Source of the DNA: JBGQMW01 sp963769845 | GTDB lineage: Archaea; Thermoproteota; Bathyarchaeia; Bathyarchaeales; Bathycorpusculaceae | DNA: 64,000 nt | Direction: 5' to 3' | NCBI GenBank assembly: GCA_963769845.1 | Contig: CAVYNL010000020.1 | Location: 1 to 64,000, forward strand | Part shown: piece by piece, positions 45,843 through 55,400 of the stretch | Layout: each line of letters begins with the position of its first letter | Numbering within the stretch: the stretch's first letter is position 1 | The notes under the pieces: model-generated | Told to the model about the DNA's origin: nothing | What the model saw: the letters and a program-made list of their open reading frames with translations, nothing else | Database searches by the model: none | Made by a program: the position numbers and the translations under genes

Positions 45843-46343
45843 CTACGAAACGGCTTCAATGTATTGCTCGTTGTTGGTCGCATTTCGGTATTTGTTCAAG
45901 ATCGTTATAGCGTGTTTTTCTGCTTGGTGTTCCCACATTGGTTTGTTTCCTATCCATTGTCTCAGATGCATTCCTTCATGTGCGGTGACCTTCACCAGTG
46001 CTTCTTTCCAGTCGTTGAGCATTGTTGCGTATTTTTCACATCGCTTATGGCCTGGGTACATTGAGAAATATGGAAAGCTTCTTGCTCCTCCGATTCGTAC
46101 AACGATTAGGAAGCGCTGTTCGTCGCAGTCACAGGTGCAATCAGCTGCGCTTGCGAATATGCGACCGTAGAATGCGTATTTGCTGTTTCTTACGTGGACT
46201 TCGAGTTCGTCATCGTGTGGGATGCCTTTCAGGGCGAACTTTACGAGACTTTCAACTTTCTTGGAAGGATACCGCGAAGTGTTCTTCACGATCATGATAT
46301 GAGCCTTCGTTTTTGCGTTTGGTTCAGGAAATTCTGCTCTCAT
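45843..46343 (-). CDS. Putative zinc metalloprotease (HEGMH)
   Basis: A 166-residue protein with HEGMH at 122-126 (VTAHEGMHLRQW), matching HExxH, and a downstream Glu142 (EHQAEKHA) as a possible third ligand. The upstream CTCDCDE cluster is unusual. The layout recalls small SprT-like or phage-type metallopeptidases, but I cannot assign a family. Substrate unknown. Confidence 0.6.
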   Translation of the reverse strand: MRAEFPEPNAKTKAHIMIVKNTSRYPSKKVESLVKFALKGIPHDDELEVHVRNSKYAFYGRIFASAADCTCDCDEQRFLIVVRIGGARSFPYFSMYPGHKRCEKYATMLNDWKEALVKVTAHEGMHLRQWIGNKPMWEHQAEKHAITILNKYRNATNNEQYIEAVS

Positions 46344-46400
46344 TTTCGAGGGCGAACACTAGAATCCTGAACTTTTGATAAAGCATTTATGAACTCAAAA

Positions 46401-46985
46401 TCAATATTGGGGAACAGCGAACTGAGTCGCGGGCCTACCCACGATTAGGTAATTGTAATTTCCAATTGCTTCTGTGGATTCTATGTGGAACCCGGCTTTT
46501 TCGATCATGCCTGAGGCTTCTTTTTCACTGAGTCTTATTCGCAGAGGTGGACCGAATGACATAGGTTCTTTTTTCCAGTCCAAGTCCACCAGACGCCCAG
46601 ACGATCTTAGCATTGTCCGGGCATTCGTCAGGACCTTGTTTATGTCATCGAAATCGTGAAGCACAATGCCGAAGAAGACAAAATCTGCGCATGCTTCGCA
46701 GAAAACGGTTTCTTCAGCCCGTCCAATTCTCAACGTTAGATTCTCTAGGTCGGCCGTTGCAGCTGTCTTTCTCAGGATATCGATAGCTTCACCGTTTGTG
46801 TCCACGCAGTAGATTCTGCCTTTTGGTCCTACGAGCCTCGCGGCTGGAATGGCAAAGAAACCGTCTCCGCAACCAACATCCACTACAGTTGAACAAGGTT
46901 TCAGTCCTATGTCTTCGAGTATGGTTTCTGGGTTCTGCCACTCTCTTCGTTCTTGTTGGTTTTCATAGAATCTGTGAAAATGCAA
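46401..46985 (-). CDS. Class I SAM-dependent methyltransferase
   Basis: 194 residues. Motif I VVDVGCGDGFFAIPAA, motif II-like IYCVDTNGEAIDIL, and a motif IV region FVFFGIVLHDFDD place it with UbiE/methyltransferase-11-type enzymes. TTG start with GAAGGGT upstream. Substrate cannot be inferred. Confidence 0.85.
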   Translation of the reverse strand: MHFHRFYENQQERREWQNPETILEDIGLKPCSTVVDVGCGDGFFAIPAARLVGPKGRIYCVDTNGEAIDILRKTAATADLENLTLRIGRAEETVFCEACADFVFFGIVLHDFDDINKVLTNARTMLRSSGRLVDLDWKKEPMSFGPPLRIRLSEKEASGMIEKAGFHIESTEAIGNYNYLIVGRPATQFAVPQY

Positions 46986-47196
46986 CGTGTACCCTTCAGG
47001 TTACGTGGTGTTCGCCGATTTCTTCATTAACCGTGTTATGAGAAGAAGAAAGAAGGTTAAAGTCTTGCTGTGAACTTGAGCCATGCGGCCCGTGGGAGGT
47101 TGGTTGGGAGCATCAATGATGTTCATGTTCAGCATGGTAGAAGTACGGTAGTGTTTAATATTCCCGTGCAGACGTTAGAGGCGCTGGTGTCTGATC

Positions 47197-47928
47197 TTGA
47201 GTCTTGCGATCGAGGCGAATTCGGTTGTCAAAGTCTTTGGCAATATCCGCGCATTGGACGGTCTGAACCTTACGGTCAATAAGGGAGAGATTTATGGTTT
47301 GATCGGTCCTAACGGCGCGGGCAAGACAACATGTTTGCGCATCATTTCCACACTGATCCTGCCAACATCAGGAACGGTGAACGTGTTCGGACTAGATGTC
47401 GTCAGTGAGGCAGGAGAAGTCCGCAAAATCATTTCCTATCTTCCAGAAGAGGCAGGTGCTTACCGTAACCTTTCTGGATACGAATATCTGGAGTTCATGG
47501 CCAAGTTCAAGGCTGGCAATCATGAAGACGCTCATAGCATGGTGGCAGAGGGCGCGGAGATTTCAGGCTTGGGCGACCGCCTCAAAGATAGAGCCAAAAC
47601 CTACAGCAAGGGAATGAAACGGCGGCTATTGGTGGCGAGAGCGTTGATGACTAGGCCGAAGCTGTCGATTCTTGACGAGCCTGCAAGCGGTTTGGATGTT
47701 TTGCATGCTTATCATGTGAGGGAAACGATAAAGAGATTCGTCAAGGAGCGCGGCGTTAGTGTGCTGCTTTCGAGCCACAACATGCTTGAGGTGGAACACC
47801 TGTGTGACCGTGTCGCCTTGCTCAACAAGGGGAAGCTGGTTGTTGAAGGAAGACCGCAGGAGCTGAAACAGAAGTTCGGTAGCGCAAACTTGGAGGAAGT
47901 TTTCGCGAAGGTGGTTGGTTTTGCTTAA
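47197..47928 (+). CDS. ABC transporter ATP-binding protein
   Basis: 243 residues. Walker A GPNGAGKTT (37-45), signature YSKGMKRR (136-143), Walker B LSILDEPASGLD (156-167), H-loop SSHNM. DrrA/NatA-type exporter ATPase. TTG start. It overlaps the permease gene by 14 bases, so the two form one exporter. Confidence 0.9.
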   Translation: MSLAIEANSVVKVFGNIRALDGLNLTVNKGEIYGLIGPNGAGKTTCLRIISTLILPTSGTVNVFGLDVVSEAGEVRKIISYLPEEAGAYRNLSGYEYLEFMAKFKAGNHEDAHSMVAEGAEISGLGDRLKDRAKTYSKGMKRRLLVARALMTRPKLSILDEPASGLDVLHAYHVRETIKRFVKERGVSVLLSSHNMLEVEHLCDRVALLNKGKLVVEGRPQELKQKFGSANLEEVFAKVVGFA

Positions 47929-49216
47929 GGGGTTTGGGAACGTACTTGTAAAAGAGCTCAAAGAGCTCATCAGAGACCCGAAGATAATTTTGGGAATGAT
48001 TATCGTCCCACTGCTGATGTTTCCAGTTCTGGGTGCAATAATGAGCTTCTCGGTGCAGACTGCGCAAGAAAAAGTCACCCAAGCTAGAGTCTTGGTTCTG
48101 AACAATGATGTGGGCGGCAACTACTCGGATTTGTTCATTTCCTTCCTGAATGCATCGCTCAGAGTCTCAGTCGTGAACAACACGACGCCGGAGCAAGCCT
48201 TGGCCCGAGACCTGCTTTCAAGCTACAATGCGAGTTACTTCATTGAAATTCCAAGCGGCTTCAGCGCAAACATGACGCGACGTATAGACCTGAACGACAC
48301 GGACGTCAGAGCTTCAGTCTACTCTTACAGCGTTTTCTCAGGCGGCGGCGCTTTCGAGAACATCGGGACCTCGCTGATCGACAGCAGTGTCGCTCAGTTC
48401 AACAGGTACTTGGCTCCGGATGTTCTGGCTGTTCAGAAGTCTTCCATTATCAAGGGTGAAATAGCGCAGGGTGTGGACCCTTCAGTGTTGTCCACCCTGA
48501 TGATATCGCAGGCGATTGCCATGCCCATTACGATCATGATTTTGCTTACGTATTCCATGCAGATAGCGGCGACGTCGGTGGCCATGGAGAAGGAGGAGAA
48601 GACTCTTGAAACGCTTCTGAGTCTTCCAATGGACCGTTTTGCGATTCTTATGGGTAAGCTTGCAGGTTCCATTCTCGTTGCCGGAGTCGGAGCGCTCACG
48701 TATATGGTAGGTTTCACGTTTTATGTGAATTCCTTCTCGGGTGTCATGTCCTCAGGGTCGAACATCGATTTGGCATCGCTTGGGTTGGTGCCTTCGCTGT
48801 TCGGCTACCTGCTGCTTGGAATCTCGCTGTTCGTCACGTTGCTCTCTGCACTGGCTCTAGCGGTGATCCTGTCTGCTTTTGCAGATGACGTGAGAGGCGC
48901 CCAGTCTCTTGTGGGTTACGTCTACCCGTTGCTCTTCATTCCGTCATTGTTGATGATATACGTAGACTTCAACTCTCTGCCGATCTGGCTGCGTGCCGTT
49001 CTGTTTGCCATTCCGTACAGTCACCCTGTCCTCGCTTCCAAGGCCGTTACGATGGGCGATTACTGGACTGTTATTTGGGGTATAGTCTACGTGTCTCTCT
49101 TCACGATAGGCATCATGTACGCTGCGTCAAGACTGTTTGCTACTGAAAAAATCCTCACAGCAAAACTCAAATTCAAAGGCTTGAGAAAACGAGGCAGAGT
49201 GCAGGCAGAAGAGTAG
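47915..49216 (+). CDS. ABC-2 type permease
   Basis: 433 residues. N-terminal membrane helix (IILGMIIVPLLMFPVLGAIM), a large extracytoplasmic domain with sequons, then five or six helices. NatB-like ABC-2 permease that with the preceding ATPase would export an unknown substrate (ions, drugs or lipids). TTG start within the ATPase 3' end. Confidence 0.88.
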   Translation: MVLLKGFGNVLVKELKELIRDPKIILGMIIVPLLMFPVLGAIMSFSVQTAQEKVTQARVLVLNNDVGGNYSDLFISFLNASLRVSVVNNTTPEQALARDLLSSYNASYFIEIPSGFSANMTRRIDLNDTDVRASVYSYSVFSGGGAFENIGTSLIDSSVAQFNRYLAPDVLAVQKSSIIKGEIAQGVDPSVLSTLMISQAIAMPITIMILLTYSMQIAATSVAMEKEEKTLETLLSLPMDRFAILMGKLAGSILVAGVGALTYMVGFTFYVNSFSGVMSSGSNIDLASLGLVPSLFGYLLLGISLFVTLLSALALAVILSAFADDVRGAQSLVGYVYPLLFIPSLLMIYVDFNSLPIWLRAVLFAIPYSHPVLASKAVTMGDYWTVIWGIVYVSLFTIGIMYAASRLFATEKILTAKLKFKGLRKRGRVQAEE

Positions 49217-49267
49217 TCAGCAAAGCTTTTCCACGCCGCAAAACAAGACTCTTTGTGGGGTCTTCAA

Positions 49268-50368
49268 GTGGGAATCAAGCAGATTGAAGTCTACGCGGTT
49301 ACTCTGCGTTACAGAGAACCTTTCCGAATAGCTCCAAGCACAAGTACAGAGACCCATAATGTCATAGTCAAGATAATCACCGATTATGAAGTTGTCGGCT
49401 GGGGTGAGTCTTCGCCCTCCAAAAGAGTGACCGGCGAGTCTGCCGAAACCGTGATCGAAGCACTAGACAAGCTTGCTCCCAAGCTTGTTGGCACATGTCC
49501 GCTGCGGATTGAGCAGAATATTGAAAGAATGGACTTGCTGGTTGAAGGAAACCCTGCTGCAAAGGCTTCTGTGGACATGGCCTTGTATGATATCCTCGGA
49601 AAAACAGGCAGGAAACCTCTCTTCATGCTGATGGGCGGCTACCGTTCCGAGGTCATGACTGACATCACCTTAGGAATAAAGTCTCCGAAGGAGATGGCTA
49701 AAGATGCCTTAATTGCGGTTCAGAAAGGCTTCAAAGCTTTGAAGGTTAAGGTCGGTACGAATCCATCAGAAGACGTTGAACGTGTCAAGATGGTTCGCGA
49801 AGCTGTAGGTAGTGACGTGGAGCTTAGAGTTGACGCAAATCAGGGCTGGACGCCCAAAGAAGCAATGGATGTGCTTACAGAAATAGCCAAATGTGATGTC
49901 GAGTTTGTTGAGCAGCCTGTTTCGGCTGAAGATGTTAGGGGTCTAGCGAGTGTCAGGAAGCATTCTTCCATTCCTGTCATGGCGGACGAAAGCGTTCATT
50001 CTCCCGCCGACGCACTGCGTCTCATACAGGCCGAAGCAGTAGACATGATCAACATCAAACTGATGAAAAGCGGTGGGATACACAAAGCCCGGAAGATAGC
50101 CGAGGTCGCCGAAGCCGCTGGTGTGCCGTGCATGATTGGGTGCATGAGCGAATCGGAGCTTGGTATAACCGCCGCAGTTCATCTGGCTGCCGCCATCAGG
50201 AACATTCGGTACGCTGATTTGGATTCTGATTTGTTGCTCAGGGACAAGCTTGTGAAAAACACTCTGAAAGTAGAAAATTCGGTGAGACCGTTGTCTAGTC
50301 TGCCAGGTTTGGGCGTAAAAGAAATAGACCAGAAGCGCTTAGGAGCACCTGTAGGAGTGTACAGATGA
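49268..50368 (+). CDS. Dipeptide epimerase / muconate-lactonizing enzyme family
   Basis: A 366-residue enolase-superfamily enzyme. Catalytic Lys pair K159-V-K161 (ALKVKVG), metal ligands Asp189 (RVDANQGW), Glu215 (FVEQP) and Asp240 (MADES), second Lys at about 264-267 (NIKLMKSGG). This set fits L-Ala-D/L-Glu-type dipeptide epimerases. GTG 49268 is preferred; the frame opens at a TTG 15 bases earlier. Frame intact. Confidence 0.88.
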   Translation: MGIKQIEVYAVTLRYREPFRIAPSTSTETHNVIVKIITDYEVVGWGESSPSKRVTGESAETVIEALDKLAPKLVGTCPLRIEQNIERMDLLVEGNPAAKASVDMALYDILGKTGRKPLFMLMGGYRSEVMTDITLGIKSPKEMAKDALIAVQKGFKALKVKVGTNPSEDVERVKMVREAVGSDVELRVDANQGWTPKEAMDVLTEIAKCDVEFVEQPVSAEDVRGLASVRKHSSIPVMADESVHSPADALRLIQAEAVDMINIKLMKSGGIHKARKIAEVAEAAGVPCMIGCMSESELGITAAVHLAAAIRNIRYADLDSDLLLRDKLVKNTLKVENSVRPLSSLPGLGVKEIDQKRLGAPVGVYR

Positions 50369-50384
50369 TGTTGAGGTGTAGTGT

Positions 50385-51371
50385 GTGGCTTCTCTAAGAG
50401 CGTTGGCGCCTTCGCTTACTAGGATAACTGTAGCTGCGGCTGTCGGTGCTGCTTTGCACATAGGTCAGGGTGACCATGATCTTGTGGACGGTAAGGCTGT
50501 TGAATTCTCGAGAGCCGTTCTGGCTCAAACAGATGTTGAAGGCGAGGTGATTGCCTGTGAAGGACCCAAGGATAATGCGCCTGCCTTTATGCGGCGTGAG
50601 AAGGTCGGTACGGGCAGAGGGCCGAAGGTCGAGTTTGTCGTTGACCCAGTGGACGGCACGACTGCTGCTTCGAAGGGGAGGAAGGACGCCATCTCGGCTC
50701 TTGCGTGCGCGCCTGCCGGGTGTTTTCAGGTGCTTCCGGACGATGGGTACTACTTCAAGGTGGCCACTGATCGGCGTTCGGTGGGCAAGATCAGCTTGGA
50801 CATGAGCATCGAGGAGCTCGTGCGTACGGTAGCTCATGAGAAGGAGTTGAGGCTTGAGAATTTCACCGTCATTATGCTTGAACGTGAAAGGCACAATGAC
50901 ATACTGCTTGCTTTGAGAAAGCTGGGAGTCAGAATCATTCTAATTCCTGACGGCGACATTGCAGGCGCCGTGGTCACATGCCGGCTTGGCTCGGGCATTG
51001 ATTTGCTTCTAGGTGCCGGTGCTGGGGCTGAGGCTACGATTGCGGCAACCGCTATCAAATGTCTCGGCGGTACGATGCTGGTCAAGGTTTGGAGAGACAA
51101 GAAAGACGACCCCAAGCGTATTGAGAGGCTGCAGATGGAGGGCGTCGACCCGGATAAGACGTATACTGAGCATGAGCTTGCAAAAGGGAATGAACTGGTC
51201 TTCGCTGCTTCAGGAGTTACGAAGGGTGAACTGTTGGACGGGGTTCGTTTTATCCCGAACGGCGCCGTGGTAAACAGTCTGTGCATGAGGCTTCCAAGCG
51301 GGACGGTCGAAAAGTCGGAGACCACGCTCAGCTTCAAAGGTCACCCGGTCTACAAACAATTCTTGCCGTAA
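50385..51371 (+). CDS. glpX: Class II fructose-1,6-bisphosphatase (GlpX)
   Basis: 328 residues. The family signatures VIACEGPKDNAP and VVDPVDGTTAASKGR (metal- and phosphate-binding, about 56-99) and the PDGDIAGAV motif are present. It hydrolyses fructose 1,6-bisphosphate in gluconeogenesis. GAGGTG precedes the GTG start. GlpX is mainly bacterial; most archaea use the bifunctional FBP aldolase/phosphatase, so transfer is possible. Confidence 0.88.
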   Translation: MASLRALAPSLTRITVAAAVGAALHIGQGDHDLVDGKAVEFSRAVLAQTDVEGEVIACEGPKDNAPAFMRREKVGTGRGPKVEFVVDPVDGTTAASKGRKDAISALACAPAGCFQVLPDDGYYFKVATDRRSVGKISLDMSIEELVRTVAHEKELRLENFTVIMLERERHNDILLALRKLGVRIILIPDGDIAGAVVTCRLGSGIDLLLGAGAGAEATIAATAIKCLGGTMLVKVWRDKKDDPKRIERLQMEGVDPDKTYTEHELAKGNELVFAASGVTKGELLDGVRFIPNGAVVNSLCMRLPSGTVEKSETTLSFKGHPVYKQFLP

Positions 51372-51389
51372 GCAAGGTGAACAAGAAAA

Positions 51390-51542
51390 TTGGCTGAAGA
51401 AAGAACCACCACGCTGCCCTGCGGGTGTCGATACCAAGACACGGGTTACATGGTAGTACGCGTTCACGAATGCGACTACCACAAGCGCAAAAGAACCCAA
51501 AAGCGTCCGTACCGCCCGAAGGCCGAATGCGTAAGACCATAG
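51390..51542 (+). CDS. Small CGC/HxC metal-binding protein
   Basis: A 50-residue ORF too short for most gene finders. TTG at 51390 behind AGGTGA, 18 bases after the glpX stop. It reads MAEERTTTLPCGCRYQDTGY, then VVRVHECDYHKRKR and a basic tail. The Cys/His set (C11, C13, H26, C28, H31, C47) could hold one zinc. Probably co-transcribed with glpX. Function unknown. Confidence 0.5.
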   Translation: MAEERTTTLPCGCRYQDTGYMVVRVHECDYHKRKRTQKRPYRPKAECVRP

Positions 51543-51974
51543 CCCTCTATGTCCGCTCTCTTGCTAGACAGGTGTGACTGTTTGCGCGTTGCCCTTTGCC
51601 GCATCTCACCTGCTCTGTCAATTTGCCGGCCAAACCTGCATCGCTTTTCTGTTCCGTCTAAGGGTCCCAAACGACGTCTCAAAGTTTCTTTTCACCCGTC
51701 GAATCCCCTGCTGCATTTCTCTCGAGGAGTAGAGGTCTCAATTGACAACTCAAAAAGAATTTCTACTGAGTGATCAAACTGAAGCTTTGGTTGAATCAGA
51801 TGGGTACGGATCTAAGGGGGTCTGTTGGATGTATTTAGTTACTGTGATTTTTTGCGTGTCTTATGATCTGTTGCACCGAGGAACTAGCCTTACAGTGTCT
51901 GTGTTTTGTGCTTCTCGCGTTGGAAATTCTTTCGCTGAACAAGCTCTGACAAGTTCCTATCGAAGTGTGATTTG
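51543..51974. other. Intergenic gap
   Basis: ORFs in this stretch (51549-51773, 51742-51975) have odd composition and no SD. No RNA or repeat recognised. Confidence 0.4.
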
Positions 51975-52151
51975 ATGGCGAGAAAGATCGTGAGAATGTA
52001 CATCTCACCCGAACAGAAGACGCTGCTTGAGAGAGTCTGCCAGACTTTGGGGATGCACGAAAGCGAGGTTCTCCGTTACACGTTTCTTGAAAACACAAAC
52101 CACTTGGGACTCTTAAGCGAAAGGGGTCTTGGGAAGAATCTAGAGGGTTAA
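51975..52151 (+). CDS. Small ribbon-helix-helix-like DNA-binding protein
   Basis: A 58-residue protein: MARKIVRMYISPEQKTLLER then VCQTLGMHESEVLRYTFLE. A short basic strand plus two helices is the RHH/CopG layout, so it may be a DNA-binding dimer or an antitoxin. No toxin gene is next to it. Too short for the usual ORF threshold. Confidence 0.55.
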   Translation: MARKIVRMYISPEQKTLLERVCQTLGMHESEVLRYTFLENTNHLGLLSERGLGKNLEG

Positions 52152-52196
52152 TGCTGTTCTCTGTCTCAACTCAAAGTGAAGAAAAAAGGAAAGAAG

Positions 52197-53512
52197 CTAC
52201 TTGATGTTGCGGGTTTGTTGGAAGCGTTTCGTTCTCGAGAGCAGCCTGCCCGCCGCCACTGCCACTAGGGTAAGTGAAAGTGCCACGGCAATGGGCGTCT
52301 GAAATTCTGGAACCGCGCCTGGGGCTCCAGTAACGGTGCCCGTGATGGTTCCAGACTGTGCAGTCGGAATCTTGCTTAACTGGAAATTCACGTTAGGCGT
52401 GACTTGGTTAATCGTCACGCTCACGTTTGTTTTGTTCTGGTCCTGATAACCATGCGCACTTGCGGTAACCGTGTAGGTGCCTGCTCCCAAGCCGGTTGAG
52501 ATCACATAGTTGCCGTTGCTGTCAGTCTCACCGGAGCCTGAGCCTCCTGAACCCGATGCGCTGACCGTCGCGTTTGCAATCGGGTTACCGTTGCTCGTGT
52601 CCGTGACCGTTCCCATGATGATGCCCGAGGCAGCTGGAGGAGTAACCGTCAACGTCATGTCAACACCACTCGTTTCTTGCCCAGCAACAACGTTCGCGGC
52701 AGTCGTGTTGACGCGAATCCCCCGCTGGTAATGGATGCCATCACCGTGTAGCTGCCCGTTCCCAACCCGTTGGCCATTCTGTAGTGGCCAGTGGCGTTCG
52801 TCGTAGCATATCCGTAGTTGCTTCCCGAAATGGCGCTGACCGTCACATCCTTCAATGGTGCACCGCTTGGTGTCGTGATCCTGCCTGAGATGATGCCTGA
52901 CCGTGCCAGTGCAAAGTCTACGTTCTTCACTTCAACTCCAGTCGTGACAGCTTGAACTGAGGACTGTGAAACATGTCCTTCAGGGAGCATGACTGTAACG
53001 TTGTACGATCCAGTTCCCAAGTTTGTTGCCAACAGGTACTTTCCGTTTGAATCTGTCATGGCTGACCAACCGTAGGTTCCGCCTCCGCCTGTCGAGTACG
53101 CAACAACCATGGTGTTAACAACGGGAGTACTATCAACTGCATCGGTCACTCTGCCCGAGACTCCGCCTGAAAGCTGCATGTCGAAATCTTTGCCTGAAGT
53201 CGTTTGGCTAACCGTGACCTGCACGTTCTCGATCTTGTACGTCAGGTATCCGATGGCGAAAACCGACACGGTATATGTGCCTGTCTTCAAGCCTTGAGAA
53301 ATGCTGTAGTGTCCCGAACTGTCCGTGATAGCGTATCCTGACCCTTGTGGACCCGAAGCAGATACAACGACACCTGCGATAGGTCCGTCAGCGCCATAAA
53401 CTATTCCTGCGAAGTTCTGCTGCGAAGCAAAACTGAACATGCAGACTTGGGCTGCAAAACTGAGCACGATAGCGAATATTAAAGCGTCAACAACTAACCA
53501 ACGTTTGAACAA
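52197..53512 (-). CDS. Surface protein with carboxypeptidase-regulatory-like repeats and VPEF motif, frameshifted
   Basis: About 438 residues. Signal helix (ALIFAIVLSFAAQVCMFSF), then four prealbumin-like/CarboxypepD-reg repeats (e.g. GVVVSASGPQGSGYAITDSS; DSTPVVNTMVVAYS; GAPLKDVTVSAISGS; GNPIANATVSASGSG), and the C-terminus AVPEFQTPIAVALSLTLVAV with basic tail (PEF-type sorting signal). The frame breaks in a five-C run at 52719-52723, between ITSG and IRVNTTAANVVAGQ; one more base there would restore it. Confidence 0.8.
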
Positions 53513-53787
53513 ACTGATTATCCTCCATCAGACCCATACTTCATCACAAAGGGTATTAAAAACTTGCGTCAGATCCCGCCTAATCTGTCCTTTCTGGGCC
53601 CCGAAGAAGCCTCAGAAACCTGTTTCAAACAAAAAACGGCAAAGCCTACACTTCTGGAATCGCTGCAGTCCCGCTTGGGGTATTGCCAAACGGGAAAGCC
53701 TGTTTAATTGATGGTGCGAAGGCGGGATGATTTAGTAACACTTAAATAAAAAACAATCATCTTCATGGGGTAGCTTCAAATAACAAT

Positions 53788-54288
53788 GTGGATGGCGATA
53801 ACCTGTCTATCGAATTCCGTCACAGACTCAGGATAATTGACACTGATGTAGATGGCACGTTGAAAACAGCCTACGCCTTGGCTAGAATGAAAGGCATAGG
53901 CCTAAGCTTGTCCGAAGCCATGCTCAAGAAAGCAGGAATAGACCCTGAAGGAAGGGCGGGCTTTCTCACAGAAGCGGATGTTGAGAAAATCGAGAACGTC
54001 CTGAAAGAGCCCTCAAAATACGGCATAACTCCTTGGCTTATGAACCGTAGGAAAGACAGTGAAACTGGTAAGGATCAGCATCTCATCGGGGCAGAGCTTG
54101 TTCTGAGGACGAAGATGGACATCGACGGTATGAAAGAAATCAAGTCTTGGCGTGGCTACCGTCACGCGTACGGTCTCAAGGTTCGCGGGCAAAGAACGAA
54201 GACCACGGGCAGAGCGGGCAAAGCCCTTGGTGTCAAGAAGAAGACGCTGATGCAGAGACCAGGTGCCCCAGCACCGGAGGGTAAGTAG
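53788..54288 (+). CDS. rps13: Ribosomal protein S13
   Basis: 166 residues. Archaeal S13/S18e: RHRLRIIDTDVDGTLKTAYA, MKGIGLSLSEAM, and SWRGYRHAYGLKVRGQRTKT near the C-terminus that contacts 16S rRNA and S19. GTG start. First gene of the operon; the 275 bases before it contain TATA-like TTAAATAAAA at about 53742. Confidence 0.95.
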   Translation: MDGDNLSIEFRHRLRIIDTDVDGTLKTAYALARMKGIGLSLSEAMLKKAGIDPEGRAGFLTEADVEKIENVLKEPSKYGITPWLMNRRKDSETGKDQHLIGAELVLRTKMDIDGMKEIKSWRGYRHAYGLKVRGQRTKTTGRAGKALGVKKKTLMQRPGAPAPEGK

Positions 54289-54290
54289 GC

Positions 54291-54896
54291 ATGGGCGACC
54301 CGAAGAAGCAACGCAAGAAGTATGACACCCCCAGATTTCCGTGGCGGACCGATACTATGCAGGAGGAACTGAAACTCCTCGGTCAGTACGGCCTGAGAAA
54401 CAAGCATGAACTGTGGCGACAAGAAACGATGCTGTCTAAATTCAGAGGCATAGCCCGGTCACTCATCGGCCAATCGCCAGAAGAACGCCAAAAAAGAGAG
54501 AACGAACTGTTGACCCGCCTCAAAAAGATCGGATTACTCCCTGAAACGGCAGTCTTAGACGACGTACTAGACTTAGCACTTGAAGACTTGCTTGAACGCA
54601 GACTCCAAACCATAGTCCTACGCAAGGGACTAGCAAAAACGATGCAGCAATCCCGGCAGCTCATAACCCACGGGCACGTGGCAGTGGGAACTCAAAGAAT
54701 CAAGACACCCGGTTACATCGTCACTAAGCCTGAAGAAACCCGAATCGCTTACTCACCAAACACTCCGCTGGCAAACCCGAATCACCCCTTACGTCAGGGG
54801 ATAACGGTCGTGCCGCCAACGATGTCTGAACCTGCAGAACCCCGCGGCGAACAGGCGCCTCAAGAGGGAGAAAACCCCAGTGAGGGAGAAGCATGA
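54291..54896 (+). CDS. rps4: Ribosomal protein S4
   Basis: 201 residues. The S4 RNA-binding domain includes LERRLQTIVLRKGLAKTMQQ and RQLITHGHVAVG. The C-terminal 30 residues are an acidic Pro/Glu extension. Starts 2 bases after rps13; overlaps rps11 by 4 bases. Confidence 0.95.
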   Translation: MGDPKKQRKKYDTPRFPWRTDTMQEELKLLGQYGLRNKHELWRQETMLSKFRGIARSLIGQSPEERQKRENELLTRLKKIGLLPETAVLDDVLDLALEDLLERRLQTIVLRKGLAKTMQQSRQLITHGHVAVGTQRIKTPGYIVTKPEETRIAYSPNTPLANPNHPLRQGITVVPPTMSEPAEPRGEQAPQEGENPSEGEA

Positions 54897-55294
54897 GCTC
54901 AAGCAAAAGAACCGAAAAATGGGCTGTAGTCCACATCTTCAGCAGCTACAACAACACGATCATACACATAACCGACTTATCTGGCGCTGAAACCATAGCG
55001 CGAACAAGCGGTGGAATGGTAGTGAAAGCCAGCCGCATGGAATCTTCACCCTACGCGGCCATGCGCGCTGCATCATTAGCAGCAGACACGGCGAAAGACA
55101 AGGGCATAACCGCCATACACATCAAAGTCCGCGCACCAGGCGGGGCAGGACCCAGAACACCCGGCCCAGGAGCCCAAGCGGCCATCAGGGCACTCGCAAG
55201 GGCAGGGTTCAGGATAGAACGCATCGAAGAAGCCACACCTGTGCCACATGATGGAACAAGAAGACCAGGCGGCAGAAGAGGAAGAAGAGTCTAA
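54893..55294 (+). CDS. rps11: Ribosomal protein S11
   Basis: 133 residues. KWAVVHIFSSYNNTIIHITD, GGMVVKASRMESSPYAAM, KVRAPGGAGPRTPGPGAQAA and the C-terminal DGTRRPGGRRGRRV are diagnostic. Coupled to rps4. Confidence 0.96.
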   Translation: MSSSKRTEKWAVVHIFSSYNNTIIHITDLSGAETIARTSGGMVVKASRMESSPYAAMRAASLAADTAKDKGITAIHIKVRAPGGAGPRTPGPGAQAAIRALARAGFRIERIEEATPVPHDGTRRPGGRRGRRV

Positions 55295-55400
55295 ACCCCT
55301 AAACCCTGTTCTTTCACAGATAGAAAAATTGAAATAACTCACCAATATCCTATTCAGCGGCACAGAACATAACATCGCACGTTATGGAGTGTCACAATAA

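Noticed and set aside
47070..47282. 70-codon ORF overlapping the ABC ATPase start
   Set aside because: First 40 residues look plausible (GSINDVHVQHGRSTVVFNIP), but it runs into the ATPase in another frame and has no SD; could be a remnant.
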